Assembly: GCF_025997855.1 (NCBI RefSeq)
Contig: NZ_AP026560.1
Location: 1,080,001-1,144,000, forward strand
Origin: Deinococcus aetherius
GTDB lineage: Bacteria > Deinococcota > Deinococci > Deinococcales > Deinococcaceae
DNA: 64,000 nucleotides
Direction: 5' to 3'
Below are positions 1 through 11,797 of the stretch, in pieces. Position 1 is the first letter of the stretch. Each line of letters starts with the position of its first letter. The notes below the pieces were generated by a model. It saw only the letters and a list, made by a program, of their open reading frames with translations. It had not been told where the DNA came from and searched no databases. The position numbers and the translations under genes are program-made.

Positions 1-54
1 GCGGCGGGTCTCCTCGGGGTCGGGGCCCCTGGGGGCGAGGGCCGCCGGGAAACG

Positions 55-94
55 GCGAACCGCCCCCTCTCGGGGTGGAGAAGGGGCGGTTCGC
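55..94. terminator. Hairpin, probable terminator of a gene left of the window
   Basis: A perfect 12-bp stem (55-66 with 83-94) encloses a 16-nt loop. No T-run follows on either strand, so it is only a plausible intrinsic terminator or an RNA 3' end stabiliser for a gene outside the window. Confidence 0.45.
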
Positions 95-456
95 ATGTCG
101 TCCGCGTGACCTTCCCTGATCGGTCCCGCCTCGCGCACGTCATCGTTGACGCCGGGGCGGGCTGGCCTTGGCACCGTGACGCGATGGGGTCCGGTTGCCG
201 CGCCGTCAGCGAGCCAGGTCTCTCGGGCGCTCTGGATAGGGTCGCTCCACGCGGGAGCTGCGCCCAAGGTAGCAGGGGCCGCGCGGGGGGGTCAAGGCGG
301 GTGCGGGACCCTCCCTCTCCGCTCTTGAACATTCCTTGGCACACGCGCTGGAACCTCCCCCGCCCTTGGCAAAAGCCGTAAGCTTCACATTGTCACGTCA
401 TCGCTCCGTCACCGGACCTTCATGGCGCCCCGGGCGCCCACCCCTTCGGGAGGCCT
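95..456. other. Non-coding stretch upstream of the metzincin lipoprotein
   Basis: No convincing gene is visible. The last 40 bases hold a GC-rich palindrome (423-437) and a GGGAGG ribosome-binding site at about 449-454, only a few bases before the ATG at 457. The AT-richer segment 360-400 is the likely promoter area, but no good -35/-10 pair stands out. Confidence 0.4.
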
Positions 457-2535
457 ATGCACCTTCGTATCGCCGCCGTTTCCATCCTCAGCCTCTCGCT
501 GCTGGCCGCCTGCGGGGGTGGGGGAACGCCCGGCACCCAGACGGACTTCGGGCGTCTCTCGGCCCTCAAGCCCGGGCAGCAGGACACCCTGCGCACCACC
601 CTCAAGGTGAACGTGGTCCTCGTGGGCTACCGCCAGACCCGGCCCGGCAGCGTTCCCGGCGCACGGGACGTGAACACCGCCGACTTCTCCGAGATCCTGC
701 CGGGGACGTACGACACGATTGCCCGGGCCCCCAGCGCCTACGGCACGACCGAGCGCACGGGGAACGCCTTCGACTACGCGTACAACTACGTCTTCGCGGA
801 TCAGTCGTTCGAGAATGACTTCTTCAACTTCCTGGCCCAGAACGGGAAGAAGCAGTCCCTGACCATCGCCAGCGCCCTGTACAACTGCCAGAGTGACGAG
901 ATCGTGGCGGTGCCGGTGCTCGACCCCACCACCCTGAGACAGGGCCAGGGCTACCGTTGCCCCACGCCCGCCGCGAACATCAGCCGGGAGATCACCTCGA
1001 ACCTGGAGATCGACGGCAACGTCACCGAGAACTGGCTGGCCGACAACGCGGGCCGCCTCGGCGTGAACCCGGGCGAGTACACGATCTTCCTGGTGAACTG
1101 GTACGACCGACCCGACTTCCAGTTCCACTCGTACACGCGGGCGGACGCCATCGACACCGACATCGGGCCGGTGGCCGAGGTGGGCAAGTTTGGCAAGCGC
1201 GGCAGCCGCCGCCTGATCGCCTGGGGGGGCAGCGTCCGCGAGAACGCCCCGGCGCAGCGGGTGTGGTTCTACGACCTCTCGGCCAACCCGGACTACTGGA
1301 CGGACGCCTACGACGTCACGAATCCCGACGTGAACGGGGACAAGGTGGCGGACTACCGGATGCCGCCGATCTGGGAGTACGGCACCCGCAAGGCCAGCCT
1401 CGGGTACGCGCGCAAGGTGGGCCCCGACCTCGCCCGGGTGACGCGCTATATCGCGCTCAACCTGCTCTTTACCCCCAGCCCGCTCTACCGGGTGGCCCTC
1501 ACGCCACCCCGCCAGCCCGAGGAGATCGAACTCGACGTCCACATCGAGCAGGGGGCGGGGGCAGCCAATCCCACCGACGTCTTCAACGTGCCCCTGACGC
1601 AAACCCGCGTCTCCGTCCTGCAACCCTTCGCGCAGTTCTCGAACACCGTGCGGCAGCGGCCGCTCAGCGGGGAGATCGCCGAGGCCTACAAGTGCGTCTT
1701 CGTGCTGGAGGAGAAAGACCTCTGCACCCCCGAGTACCAGGACCCCTTCTTCGAGCGGCTCTTCCAGTTCGGCGTGAACGAGTTGCGGAGCGAGTATCAG
1801 TCGGTGCCCCAGGGCCGCTACCTGTTGCCGATCTACGCCTTCAACGCCGCCGAGGACGAGGAGTCGGGGCTGCTCGGCATCGCCATCGACGACAACCAGA
1901 CGGGCACCCAGAGCTTCGTGTACTCGTTCCTCTCGCCGGGCTCCATCAACGCCGGGTTCGGCCTGACCGACACCACCGTCCACGAGGTCGGCCACCACCT
2001 CAGCCTCTCGCACCCCCACGACGGCTACGACAGCGAGGAGGACACCTCCTACGGCCCCAGCGGCCCGTTCCGCTTCGTGGACACCGGCGACGAGAGCCAG
2101 ACCGTCATGACCTACAACAGCCTCGCCGTCACCTTCGGGCAGTTCAACCTCGACAGCCAGTACCGTTACCTCACGAGCGCGTACCTGAACAACACCAACG
2201 CGATCCTCGAACTCGCCCGCCGCGCCGGGAAGGTGAACGAGGTGCGCGGGGCCGCCCAGAGCGCCGACGCGGGGTTCGTGAAGGCCAAGGCCCGTTACGA
2301 CGCCATGTCGTATTTCGAGGCGGCCCAACTTGCCCACAGCAGCTACCGCTCGGTGCTGAACGCCGCCCTCTCGGCGGGGGTGGACGTGCAGCCCTACCGG
2401 TGGTACCAGAACCTGAACGGCCTCTCGGCGCAGGGCAAGAAGCCGCGCACGAGCAAGACGTTCCTGCCGCAGCCGGGCGCCGTGCTCTTCCCCGAGGAGA
2501 CCAAGGAGCAGCGCCTCAAGCGTCTGGCGCCCTGA
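457..2535 (+). CDS. Secreted metzincin-like zinc metalloprotease lipoprotein
   Basis: The 692-residue protein starts with a lipoprotein signal peptide whose lipobox is LLAAC, so it is expected to be lipid-anchored outside the cytoplasm. Residues 509-519 read HEVGHHLSLSH, a HExxHxxxxxH zinc site, and VMTY at 550-553 (Met551) follows at the spacing of a metzincin Met-turn. The usual glycine at position 8 of the zinc motif is serine here. The first 500 residues show no domain I can name; a Cys pair (near 415 and 424) may form a disulfide. The start has GGGAGG just upstream. The fold assignment is inferred from the two motifs only; substrate unknown. Confidence 0.7.
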   Translation: MHLRIAAVSILSLSLLAACGGGGTPGTQTDFGRLSALKPGQQDTLRTTLKVNVVLVGYRQTRPGSVPGARDVNTADFSEILPGTYDTIARAPSAYGTTERTGNAFDYAYNYVFADQSFENDFFNFLAQNGKKQSLTIASALYNCQSDEIVAVPVLDPTTLRQGQGYRCPTPAANISREITSNLEIDGNVTENWLADNAGRLGVNPGEYTIFLVNWYDRPDFQFHSYTRADAIDTDIGPVAEVGKFGKRGSRRLIAWGGSVRENAPAQRVWFYDLSANPDYWTDAYDVTNPDVNGDKVADYRMPPIWEYGTRKASLGYARKVGPDLARVTRYIALNLLFTPSPLYRVALTPPRQPEEIELDVHIEQGAGAANPTDVFNVPLTQTRVSVLQPFAQFSNTVRQRPLSGEIAEAYKCVFVLEEKDLCTPEYQDPFFERLFQFGVNELRSEYQSVPQGRYLLPIYAFNAAEDEESGLLGIAIDDNQTGTQSFVYSFLSPGSINAGFGLTDTTVHEVGHHLSLSHPHDGYDSEEDTSYGPSGPFRFVDTGDESQTVMTYNSLAVTFGQFNLDSQYRYLTSAYLNNTNAILELARRAGKVNEVRGAAQSADAGFVKAKARYDAMSYFEAAQLAHSSYRSVLNAALSAGVDVQPYRWYQNLNGLSAQGKKPRTSKTFLPQPGAVLFPEETKEQRLKRLAP

Positions 2536-2626
2536 ACGCGGGGGCCGGGAGGGGACAGCGGGAACCACGGCCGTCCCCCTCCCGGCCTGTCAGCCGTTCA
2601 TCACCCGCGCCGACTACCCTGGAGCC

Positions 2627-3187
2627 ATGAGACGCGCCCTGCTCCTCGCCTGCCTCACCCTGGGCCCGGCGGTGGCGGCGACCCCCGGCCGGATGAGTGA
2701 GCCCCCCCGCAGTTCCTTCTCGACGGTCACCACCATGCAGCAGGCGAGGCCCACCCTCGACCTGCTCGTGACCGTCCGCCTGCTCGCCGGGCTGCTGGAG
2801 CGCGGCACGCTGGCCCCCGGTGCTCAGGCGCGGGCCGAACTCGCCGCCGCACTGGGTGAACTGTCCACCCGGCCCACCCTGGGGCCCCTCGCCGCCGACC
2901 GGACGCTGGACCGGGTGCGCGGGGCGCTGACGGGGACCCAGCGGGGGACGCTCGACGCCGCCCGCGCCGACCTCGAACGCCGCGCCGACCTCAACCTCAG
3001 CCGTGCCCGCTTCGCCGCGCCGGACGGCCCGGTGAATGTCGCGCTGCTGCGCTACGGCTTCATGCTGCCCGGCGGGTTCGCCCTCGCCCGGCAGGTGGCG
3101 GCGGACCCCGAACTCAACCCCTACGCGAGGGGGGGGGCGAGCGCCGCCACCCTGGAGCGCCTGCTCGCGCTGCTGCGGGGCCCGTAG
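2627..3187 (+). CDS. Small secreted protein of unknown function
   Basis: This 186-residue protein begins with a short signal peptide (about 18 residues, cleavage near AVAA). The rest is alanine/leucine-rich and helical with no cysteine cluster or motif I recognise. A TACCCT -10 at 2615-2620 ends 6 nt before the ATG, so the mRNA is probably leaderless. It ends 3 bp before the stop codon of the convergent Fur-family gene. Function cannot be assigned. Confidence 0.6.
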   Translation: MRRALLLACLTLGPAVAATPGRMSEPPRSSFSTVTTMQQARPTLDLLVTVRLLAGLLERGTLAPGAQARAELAAALGELSTRPTLGPLAADRTLDRVRGALTGTQRGTLDAARADLERRADLNLSRARFAAPDGPVNVALLRYGFMLPGGFALARQVAADPELNPYARGGASAATLERLLALLRGP

Positions 3188-3190
3188 GGC

Positions 3191-3577
3191 TCAGTCAGGC
3201 CCGGCGCAGGCGGGGCAGCGGCCGTACAGGGTGACTTCGTGCGCCTCCACGACGAACCCGCCGGGATAGACGGTGCCGCTCGGCAGGGCGACCGGGCAGG
3301 TGTGCAGGGTATAGACCCGTCCGCAGCCCGTGCACGAGAAGTGATGGTGGTGCCCCCGCCCGGCGGGTTCGTAGCGCGTCTCGCCGTCCAGGGTGACGGG
3401 GTGGATGCGCCCCTGCTCGGTGAGCAGCTTGAGGGTGCGGTACACCGTCGCCACTCCCAGCCCCGGCAGGTCGGCCTGTGCCCGCACCAGCACGTCCCCT
3501 ACCGCGAGCGGGCCCTCCGCGCCGTCGAGGACGCGGGCGATCACGTCACGCTGGCGAGTGCTGCGGGTGGCGGTCAT
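3191..3577 (-). CDS. Fur-family metalloregulator (Fur/Zur/PerR)
   Basis: The 128-residue protein has the Fur layout: an N-terminal winged helix ([11 protein letters not shown], then [11 protein letters not shown] as recognition helix) and a C-terminal dimerisation domain with a HHHHF metal-site cluster and CxxC pairs (CTGC near 81-84 and CPAC near the end) that would bind structural zinc. It would act as a metal- or peroxide-responsive repressor. TAGCCT at 3584-3589 lies 6 nt from the ATG, suggesting a leaderless transcript. Whether it senses Fe, Zn or peroxide cannot be read from the sequence; the zinc importer at 17.2-19.9 kb is a candidate target. Confidence 0.85.
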   Translation of the reverse strand: MTATRSTRQRDVIARVLDGAEGPLAVGDVLVRAQADLPGLGVATVYRTLKLLTEQGRIHPVTLDGETRYEPAGRGHHHHFSCTGCGRVYTLHTCPVALPSGTVYPGGFVVEAHEVTLYGRCPACAGPD

Positions 3578-3614
3578 GGTTCCAGGCTAACAGAGCCCGG
3601 GCGCGCCGAAGCCC

Positions 3615-3642
3615 AAAAAACCCACCTTTGCGGGGTGGGTTT
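3615..3642 (-). terminator. Intrinsic terminator after the holin-like operon
   Basis: On the minus strand a 9-bp stem (642-634 with 626-618 in window thousands 3) with a 7-nt loop is followed directly by six U residues (A-run 3615-3620 on the plus strand). It lies 18 bp beyond the stop of the gene ending at 3661. Confidence 0.85.
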
Positions 3643-3660
3643 CGTGGAGGGGTTCCGCCT

Positions 3661-4470
3661 TCAGGAGATGTTCGGGTTGGCCTTCTCCTGCGGCGCGATG
3701 GGGCTGCCCTGGGCTTTGGCCTCCACCGTGCCCTCCGGCTGCGGCAGGTTGCTCGCCGTCACGTTGAGGTCTTGGCTCCCCACCACCCCCGGCGGGTCGG
3801 CGCCAACCTCGTGGGGCGCGTCACCGCGCTTGAGAAAGCCCGCCACGCCCCCCGTCCGCGCGTGCTGCGAGGGATCGTCTCCACCGGGAGGACGGGCGGG
3901 GATGACGGGCTGCATGTGGGCCCTGCCTCCCCTGACAGGCGTTCCGGCCCACTCGGGAACGGAGCGGTCCCCGGCGGGCTGCGGCTGGGCGGGACGCGAC
4001 AGGGCGGAACGGGTCTGGGTCGGGCGAGCCTGAGTCTGGTGAGGTTGGGCCGGGCGGGTCTGGCCCCCGGACGACGGCTGCTGCCCCGCCCGTTCGAGCA
4101 GGCCGTTCGCCATCTCCTCCAGCCGGGGCTTGATCACCCGGTCTTGCAGGACCTTGAAGGCCAGGGTGCCCAGGGTCGCCACGAGGGCGCCGCCCACCCC
4201 GCCGCCGCCCTGATGCTGCTTCTGGGCCTTGATCAGGGCCTTCTGTTGCTTCTCCGGGCTGGTCGCGTCGACGTAGATCTTCTTGCTGCGGCGCAGTTGC
4301 CGCCCGGCGACCACCCCGATCAATGCCCCGACCGCCGACGCACCTCCCAGCATCTTCAGGGGCTCTTTCTGCATCTGCACCTGGAGGTTGGCGCGCTCGG
4401 CGAGGGCGTCCACGCTCGCCCTCAGCCGGGCGCGGGCCTCTTCACGTTCGCTGCGGGAGCTGTCCGCCAT
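3661..4470 (-). CDS. Putative membrane-associated protein with disordered C-terminal tail
   Basis: The 269-residue protein opens with a charged coiled-coil-like segment, then a glycine/alanine hydrophobic stretch (about 40-60) with a GxxxG-like pattern and a basic RRSKK flank, a second hydrophobic segment (about 95-115), and a long proline/glutamine-rich tail likely to be disordered. The architecture recalls DUF3618-type partners of holin-like proteins. Its ATG overlaps the TGA of the upstream gene (ATGA at 4472-4468), so translation is probably coupled. No enzymatic motif is present; an envelope role is inferred from the neighbour. Confidence 0.6.
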   Translation of the reverse strand: MADSSRSEREEARARLRASVDALAERANLQVQMQKEPLKMLGGASAVGALIGVVAGRQLRRSKKIYVDATSPEKQQKALIKAQKQHQGGGGVGGALVATLGTLAFKVLQDRVIKPRLEEMANGLLERAGQQPSSGGQTRPAQPHQTQARPTQTRSALSRPAQPQPAGDRSVPEWAGTPVRGGRAHMQPVIPARPPGGDDPSQHARTGGVAGFLKRGDAPHEVGADPPGVVGSQDLNVTASNLPQPEGTVEAKAQGSPIAPQEKANPNIS

Positions 4471-5579
4471 CAGTAGCCCTCCTTCTTCATGTCGTCCTGG
4501 AACGTGGGCTCGGTGCTCACGCTGATGCCGGGGGCGTCCTTGAGAACGACCGGATGCCGGACGTTGGGGTCAGGCTTGTCGTGCCCGCCGTGGCCGCCCG
4601 CGCCCGCGTCGTGCGTTTCGCTGCCGTCGAGCTTCTTGTTCAGGCCGCTGCCGTACACCTGCGGCTCGCCGTCCTCGGTCGCCTCATACACGGGCAGCCT
4701 CACCTCGCCCGCGTCGGTCCCCCGCACCGCGACGCCCTGCGACACGCCCTCGCGCTCGGTGAGCGGGTCCTTGATGCCCTGGCCCCGGTCGCTGGCGTTG
4801 ACCCCGGCGTCGCCCGAGGTGAAGCCCGAGGTGTTCACGCCTGGCCGCACGACCCCGCGCTGGCGGCCCTCCTCCATCTCGTGTTGAATGGCGTTGCCGC
4901 GCGTGCCGGTGTTCGGAAGTCCACCGCTGCGCATGTTCTCCCGCTGGTCGGGCGTGTCGGGCGAGCCCGCCGCCACCCCGCCGCTCCCCGGGTCGTGCCG
5001 CACCTGCCCGGAGTACCCGACGCCCGCGCTTCCCGTGCCCGTCGGGGCCGAAGTGGTCTGCCCGGTGCTCAGGTTGACCGTCGTGGTCGCCACGGTCGTG
5101 CCCCCCGCCGCGCGTCCTGAGACTTCGGTGGGACCGCCGAGGACCACCGTCTTCTTCTCGCCCTGAGCCTTCGCGGCCTGCTCGGCCTGGTAGCGGGCCT
5201 CCAGCTCCTCGTCCTCGGTGGGGTGGCCGCTGCGGGTGCGGAGGTCGTCCTCCTGCGGAACCTGGGCGCTCAGGCGGCGCAGGCCCAGGAGGATCAGGGC
5301 GCCGGTCAGGGCGAAGGCCACCAGGGCGATCAGGAGGGCGGCGGCCCAGGCCCCCAGGCCCAGGCGGATCAGCCCGTAGAAGACGAAGAGGATCAGGAAC
5401 ACCAACCCCATCACCAGCGGTCCGACCGACGCGAGGAGCAGCACCACGCCGATGCCCTTCGCCTTGACCACCGCCGTCACATGCCGCAGCAGGTTGCGGA
5501 CCTCGGCCTTCACGAGCGTGACGCCCGCGTCGAAGACATCGACGAGCGCGCCCCCCATGCTCTTGCGTTCTTCTTGCAT
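4470..5579 (-). CDS. Phage-holin-superfamily (DUF1469-like) membrane protein with long tail
   Basis: The protein is 369 residues from the ATG at 5579, chosen because GGAGG lies 5 nt upstream; an open frame extends further 5' but overlaps the promoter of the divergent gene. Residues 1-50 form an amphipathic segment, followed by two strong membrane helices (about 45-75 and 80-105) typical of the Phage_holin_3_6/YqjE group. The remaining 250 residues are low-complexity and polar, with many Gly/Thr/Asp and short motifs resembling stress-protein tails. Such proteins occur on ordinary chromosomes and do not imply a prophage. Translation is coupled to the downstream gene. Confidence 0.65.
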   Translation of the reverse strand: MQEERKSMGGALVDVFDAGVTLVKAEVRNLLRHVTAVVKAKGIGVVLLLASVGPLVMGLVFLILFVFYGLIRLGLGAWAAALLIALVAFALTGALILLGLRRLSAQVPQEDDLRTRSGHPTEDEELEARYQAEQAAKAQGEKKTVVLGGPTEVSGRAAGGTTVATTTVNLSTGQTTSAPTGTGSAGVGYSGQVRHDPGSGGVAAGSPDTPDQRENMRSGGLPNTGTRGNAIQHEMEEGRQRGVVRPGVNTSGFTSGDAGVNASDRGQGIKDPLTEREGVSQGVAVRGTDAGEVRLPVYEATEDGEPQVYGSGLNKKLDGSETHDAGAGGHGGHDKPDPNVRHPVVLKDAPGISVSTEPTFQDDMKKEGY

Positions 5580-5633
5580 GCTTTCCTCCACGAACCAGGG
5601 ACCCCCCCGACAAGGGGGAGCCGACTCCGCCAG

Positions 5634-5639
5634 CATAAT
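5634..5639 (+). promoter_or_regulatory. -10 hexamer of a leaderless methyltransferase gene
   Basis: CATAAT ends 7 nt before the ATG at 5647, so the expected transcription start coincides with the start codon. No Shine-Dalgarno is at a usable distance. This decides the start codon for the next gene. Confidence 0.7.
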
Positions 5640-5646
5640 GAACCCC

Positions 5647-6336
5647 ATGCCCGCCCCGCGCCAGAGCCAAGAAACCCTGAACCTCGCGCCCGGGCCCGCA
5701 AGTCTGCCTCTCACCACCGCCCAGCGCAGCAATCTCTCGCCCCTCACGGCGCGCGGCTACATGGCGTGGCGGTCGCGCTCCCTCACCCTGCTCACCGGAC
5801 AAGCCTTTCCCCTGCGCCGTGAGGCCGCCCTCTTCCGCGCCCTGTGCCGTCCCCGCCCCGGCGAACGCTGGCTCGACGCGGGCACGAGCGCGGGCTTCTA
5901 CTCAGGCGTGCTCGCGCGGGCGGGCTGCCGGGTGATCGCCGCCGACCTGAGCGCCCCCATGCTCGCCGAGGGGGCCCGCCGTGAGCCTCACCCCGGCATC
6001 GACTGGCTGCTCACCAACCTGGAGGCGAGCGGCCTGCCGGACGCGAGCTTCGACGGGGTGACGGTGGGCGCGACCCTCAACGAGACGCGGGAGCCCGCCC
6101 GCCTCCTCGCCGAACTCGCGCGCCTGACGCGGCCCGGCGGGCAACTGTGGCTGATGTACGTGTGCCGCACGGGCGGGCCCCTCCAGCGTGCGCTGGGCGT
6201 CCCCGCGCTGGGCGGGCTGACCTTCCCCGACCCCGCCTGGGTGGCCCGGCGCCTCCCGGGGTGGACCCGCACGGACGGCCTGCGAGTCGGTGTGGTGGCG
6301 TTCGAGCGGTACGTGAAGGGGGAGGGGAGGAGCTGA
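5647..6336 (+). CDS. Class I SAM-dependent methyltransferase
   Basis: The 229-residue protein has the Rossmann-type methyltransferase core: motif I at [11 protein letters not shown] (about residues 80-90), an acidic end of strand 2 in [10 protein letters not shown], and a motif IV-like segment around [12 protein letters not shown]. The pattern resembles small-molecule or quinone/ubiE-like methyltransferases, but the substrate is not evident. The ATG at 5647 is preferred over 5638 because of the leaderless -10 spacing. It is divergent from the holin-like operon, with only 67 bp between starts. Confidence 0.75.
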   Translation: MPAPRQSQETLNLAPGPASLPLTTAQRSNLSPLTARGYMAWRSRSLTLLTGQAFPLRREAALFRALCRPRPGERWLDAGTSAGFYSGVLARAGCRVIAADLSAPMLAEGARREPHPGIDWLLTNLEASGLPDASFDGVTVGATLNETREPARLLAELARLTRPGGQLWLMYVCRTGGPLQRALGVPALGGLTFPDPAWVARRLPGWTRTDGLRVGVVAFERYVKGEGRS

Positions 6337-6433
6337 GGTCGGCACGGCAGTTCTGTGACTAATCTGTAAGAAAGCGTGACGTTCCCGCCTGGGCCCCCCG
6401 CTTACACTCGGCTGCAAAGGAGCCTCCCTGACT

Positions 6434-7333
6434 GTGACCTCTGCCCCCGCCGCCCCGCACCCTCCGCCCCGGCTGGAGGAGGCGGTCGCCCACTGCCGGG
6501 AGGTCACGCGGGAGCACAGCAAGACCTTCTACCTGGGCTCGCGGCTCTTTCCTCCCCGGCAGCGCGAGGCCGTCTGGGCCGTCTATGCCGCCTGCCGCGA
6601 CGGTGACGACGCGGTGGACGAGTGGACGGGCACCGAGGCCGAGCGGGGCCTGGAGCGGTGGTGGGAGCGGGTGCAGGGGGCGTTCGCGGGCGAGCCCGCT
6701 GCCCACCCCATCGACACCGCGCTCGCCTGGGCGACCTCGCGGCACCCCATCCCCCTCTCGGCCTTCGCGGAACTGCACGAGGGCCTGCGCATGGACCTGG
6801 GCGGCTTCGAGTACCGCGATATGGACGACCTCGTGCTGTACTGCCGCCGGGTCGCCGGGGTGGTCGGCTTCATGATCGCGCCCATCAGCGGTTACAGCGG
6901 CGGGGAGCGGACCCTGCATCACGCCCTGATGCTGGGTCAGGCGATGCAGCTCACCAACATCCTGCGCGACGTGGGCGAGGACCTGGAGCGAGGCCGGGTG
7001 TACCTCCCCGCGACGCTGCTGGAGGAGTACGGGGTCACCCGCACCACCCTGGAACGGGGCGCCGTCACCCCCGAGTACCGCGCCCTGATGACTCACCTCT
7101 CGGACCTCGCCCGCCAGTGGTACGCCGAGGGGCGCCGGGGCATCCCCTGCCTGCACGGCAGCGCACGCCTCGCCGTGCAGGCCGCCGCCCGCGCCTACGA
7201 GGGCATCCTCGACGACCTCGCGCGGGGCGACTACGACAACTTCCGCCGCCGAGCGCACGTCAGCGGCACGCGTAAATTGCTGATGCTCCCCCAGGCGTGG
7301 TGGGAGTTGCGGGGGGCGGCGGCGCGGGCGTGA
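6434..7333 (+). CDS. crtB: Phytoene synthase
   Basis: CrtB condenses two geranylgeranyl diphosphates head to head to phytoene, the first committed step of carotenoid synthesis. The 299-residue protein carries both aspartate-rich Mg/diphosphate sites: DDAVD at 58-62 and DVGED at 179-183 (after NILR). Length fits the family. The GTG start has AAAGGAG 11 nt upstream and a TACACT hexamer at 6403-6408. crtI follows 211 bp downstream with a MITE-like repeat between them, so co-transcription is possible but not certain. Confidence 0.96.
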   Translation: MTSAPAAPHPPPRLEEAVAHCREVTREHSKTFYLGSRLFPPRQREAVWAVYAACRDGDDAVDEWTGTEAERGLERWWERVQGAFAGEPAAHPIDTALAWATSRHPIPLSAFAELHEGLRMDLGGFEYRDMDDLVLYCRRVAGVVGFMIAPISGYSGGERTLHHALMLGQAMQLTNILRDVGEDLERGRVYLPATLLEEYGVTRTTLERGAVTPEYRALMTHLSDLARQWYAEGRRGIPCLHGSARLAVQAAARAYEGILDDLARGDYDNFRRRAHVSGTRKLLMLPQAWWELRGAAARA

Positions 7334-7364
7334 GGGGTGCCCCCCAGGGTAAGCCGTGGCCCGG

Positions 7365-7513
7365 TCCCCCTCCCCCTTGAGGGGGGAGGTCGGGAGGGGG
7401 TGAACGCCGACGACCTGCGGCGCGGCCGGAAGGAGAGGCAGACTATCTTGCCGCCGCTGGCGCTGGTCACACGCCCCCCCTCCCCAGCCCTCCCCCACAG
7501 GTGGGGAGGGAGA
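7365..7513. repeat. MITE-like C/G-rich inverted-repeat element between crtB and crtI
   Basis: About 150 bp bounded by imperfect inverted arms of about 38 bp (7365-7402 and 7474-7513), each made of CCCTCCCC and GGGGAGGG blocks that also fold on themselves. A related, more rearranged copy lies at 13052-13325. It has no coding capacity. Confidence 0.65.
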
Positions 7514-7544
7514 GAAAAGAACGCTTAGCGACGAAGGAACCTCT

Positions 7545-9215
<1,671 letters not shown>

Positions 9216-9227
9216 GGGGGACAGGGG

Positions 9228-10088
9228 CTAACGGCTGACGCTGGCCTCCTCCCCGCTCCTCTCCCTCAGCCACCCCACGATCCACCCCAGCACCTCCTCG
9301 CGCGGCTCGTCGTTCAGCAGTTCGTGGTAGCCGCCCTCGACGAGGCGCAGGGTTTTGTCCTCGGCGGGAATGGCCTTGATAAAGCGCTGGGTGCCGTTCA
9401 CGTCGGTGATGCGGTCGGCGGTACCGTGGACGGCGAGGGTGGGCAGCCGCCAGCGGGCGTAGAGGGGCCAGAGCCCGGTGCTCAGGCGCAGCATGGACGC
9501 GGCGGTGAGCGCGGGCACCTTGCCCTGGTAGATGCCCGCATCGGTCCCGTAGGCGCTCACCTCGTCGGTGAGGCGGGACAGGCCCTCGCTGCCCAGCGCG
9601 GTCACTGGGGCGTTCGGCGCGACCCGGGCGAGCACCGGGGCCAGCGCCCTCAGCCACGCGGGTTGGTCCTCGCCGATCAGGAGGGCGGGACTGCTCAGGA
9701 TCACGCCGCTGAGTCCCCCTGGGTCCCGCGCCACGCTCGCCGCCGTGATCAGGCCGCCCAGCGAGTGCCCGAAGGCGAAGAGGGGCAGTCCCCCCGTCCG
9801 CAGCGACTCCCGCGCGAGCAGGTGGTCCTCCACGAGCGTGAAGGCGTCCACGACCGCCCGCCGCCCCTCCGAACCCCCGTGCCCGCGCAGGTCGTAGGCG
9901 TACACGCTCAGCCCCGCCCCCACGAGCGCCGGGATCAGGCGGTGGTACTTCTCGACGTAGCGGCCCGCGTACTCCCCGAAGCCGTGGGTGAGGAGAACGG
10001 CGGCGCGTGGCTCCAGGGCGGGCCACACGTACCCCCGGACGGGCGCGCCCGACTCCCAGGCGGAGGGCTCCCAACTCGCGTTGTACAT
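9228..10088 (-). CDS. Alpha/beta hydrolase, monoacylglycerol-lipase type
   Basis: The 286-residue protein has the serine hydrolase elbow GHSLGG, an upstream [10 protein letters not shown] oxyanion segment, the acid in HGTADRITD and the catalytic histidine in GGYHELLND, matching the Hydrolase_4/MGL group. Start chosen at 10088 rather than 21 bases upstream because TACACT (10096-10101) ends exactly 7 nt before this ATG. It probably acts on monoacylglycerols or lysophospholipids in the cytoplasm; the substrate is inferred from family only. Confidence 0.85.
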   Translation of the reverse strand: MYNASWEPSAWESGAPVRGYVWPALEPRAAVLLTHGFGEYAGRYVEKYHRLIPALVGAGLSVYAYDLRGHGGSEGRRAVVDAFTLVEDHLLARESLRTGGLPLFAFGHSLGGLITAASVARDPGGLSGVILSSPALLIGEDQPAWLRALAPVLARVAPNAPVTALGSEGLSRLTDEVSAYGTDAGIYQGKVPALTAASMLRLSTGLWPLYARWRLPTLAVHGTADRITDVNGTQRFIKAIPAEDKTLRLVEGGYHELLNDEPREEVLGWIVGWLRERSGEEASVSR

Positions 10089-10176
10089 GAGCCCCAGTGT
10101 AGGACCCACTGTCCCAACCCTGACATGAAGTGAGACTAAACACGCCTTCTAATAGATTGGGCGCAAACTATCTCGT

Positions 10177-10629
10177 ATGGCAGACATTGCACGGAAGGCA
10201 AACGCCCAGTGGTCCGGCGACGTGATGAAGGGCCAGGGCACGGTCAGCACCGGCTCGGGCGTCCTTCAGAACACCCAGTACTCCTTCAAGACCCGCTTCG
10301 AGAACGGCGTCGGCACCAACCCCGAGGAACTGCTTGCCGCCTCCCACGCGGGCTGCTTCACCATGCAGCTTTCGGCGCTGCTGACCCAGGCGGGCCACGC
10401 CCCCGAGGACCTGCGGACCGACGCCACCTGCGAGATGGTGCGCGAGGGCGCGGGCTTCAAGGTCAGCACCATGCGCCTGAAGGTGAGCGGTCGGGTAAGC
10501 GGGATGGATCAGGCGGGGTTCGAGCAGATGGTCGCCCAGGCCGCCCAGGTCTGCCCCATCAGTCAGGTCATGAAGGGCAACGTGGAGATCACCCACGAGG
10601 CGATGCTGGAGCAGCCGGTCAACTCGTAA
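10177..10629 (+). CDS. OsmC-subfamily peroxiredoxin
   Basis: The 150-residue protein matches OsmC: a beta-rich N-terminus, the peroxidatic cysteine in [11 protein letters not shown] and the resolving cysteine in AQVCPISQ, with [12 protein letters not shown] preceding. OsmC reduces organic hydroperoxides by a Cys-Cys thiol cycle. The upstream AT-rich stretch 10151-10171 is the promoter area, with no Shine-Dalgarno before the ATG. A rho-independent hairpin follows. It is divergent from the lipase, with about 90 bp between starts. Confidence 0.93.
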   Translation: MADIARKANAQWSGDVMKGQGTVSTGSGVLQNTQYSFKTRFENGVGTNPEELLAASHAGCFTMQLSALLTQAGHAPEDLRTDATCEMVREGAGFKVSTMRLKVSGRVSGMDQAGFEQMVAQAAQVCPISQVMKGNVEITHEAMLEQPVNS

Positions 10630-10651
10630 TCGGCGAAGGAATCAGCTCAAG

Positions 10652-10674
10652 GCCCCTGCTTAGGCGGGGGCTTT
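10652..10674 (+). terminator. Terminator after the osmC-type gene
   Basis: An 8-bp stem (652-659 with 664-671) with one U-G wobble and a 4-nt loop is followed by a short TTT tail. Confidence 0.65.
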
Positions 10675-10722
10675 GCCATTTGGCCCATGCCCTTGGCCCC
10701 ACTTCCACTTACCCTGGCGTCT

Positions 10723-11277
10723 ATGGCCTTCCTGTACCTCCTCGTCGGTCCCCCGGGCAGCGGCAAACGCACGGTGGGGCGGCACCTCTCCGGGTTGACC
10801 GGGGCGCCCCTGCTCGACAACCACCTCACCAACGATCCCGTCTTTCGGGCGTTCGGGCTGGACGGTGTGAAGCCGGTGCCGCCCGAGGCGTGGGTCTTCG
10901 CCTCGCGGATGCGGGCGGTGCTCCGCGAGGCGGTGCAGGAGGCTCCCCGCGAGCTGTCGCACATCTTCACGATCTACCTGACGAACCGTCCCGGCGAGGC
11001 CGAGTCGCTGGAACGTTTTCGTGCGCTCGCGGACGCTCGTGGGGCTACCTTCGTCCCGGTGTGGCTGTCCTGTGCCCCCGACGAACTCGCCCGACGCCTG
11101 CCCCTCCCCGAGCGCGCCGAGCGGCTCAAGCTGCGTGACCCGGAGCAACTCCAGACGCTGTTGCGGGAAGCCGGGACTCTCCCACCCCCGCCCGACGCCA
11201 TCCTTGTCGACACGGCGGCACTTGCCCCGGCAGACGCGGCGCTGCTGATCGCGTCGCACGCCGGGGCGCTGTTTTAG
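10723..11277 (+). CDS. P-loop NTPase / small-molecule kinase-like protein
   Basis: The 184-residue protein opens with a Walker A motif, GPPGSGKRT, within the first 15 residues and has the small AAA_33/shikimate-kinase-like size. The central IYLTNRPGEAESLERF segment and the ERAERLKLRDP lid-like region support a kinase-type fold. The start at 10723 is preferred over 10687 because TACCCT (10710-10715) ends 7 nt before it. Substrate unknown. A heptad-repeat array begins a base or two after the stop codon. Confidence 0.65.
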   Translation: MAFLYLLVGPPGSGKRTVGRHLSGLTGAPLLDNHLTNDPVFRAFGLDGVKPVPPEAWVFASRMRAVLREAVQEAPRELSHIFTIYLTNRPGEAESLERFRALADARGATFVPVWLSCAPDELARRLPLPERAERLKLRDPEQLQTLLREAGTLPPPPDAILVDTAALAPADAALLIASHAGALF

Positions 11278-11278
11278 G

Positions 11279-11380
11279 AGCGGTCAGCCGTCAGCTTTCA
11301 GCCATCAGCAGGACCAGGAGAGCCTCTGCTGTGATGAGGGCTTATTCGCTGACGGCTGACCGCTGAAAGCTGATGGCTTC
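11279..11380. repeat. Inverted heptad array TCAGCNN, copy 1
   Basis: The left half has four TCAGC words at a 7-nt period; the right half has four GCTGA words at the same period in inverted orientation; a 38-nt unrelated centre separates them. It fills the whole gap between two convergent genes, so it may serve as a bidirectional terminator. Confidence 0.8.
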
Positions 11381-11382
11381 CC

Positions 11383-11745
<363 letters not shown>

Positions 11746-11797
11746 GCCCCCACTCTACACCCTCCGTGCAGGCAAAGTGAGGGGCAAATCACACCGC

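Noticed and set aside
5452..5646. 5' extension of the methyltransferase frame
   Set aside because: It runs antisense to the holin-like gene and across a good -10 hexamer; the ATG at 5647 fits the leaderless spacing.
4470..5747. Prophage remnant suggested by a holin-family protein
   Set aside because: DUF1469/YqjE-like holin-superfamily proteins are common chromosomal envelope proteins, and no other phage gene is nearby.
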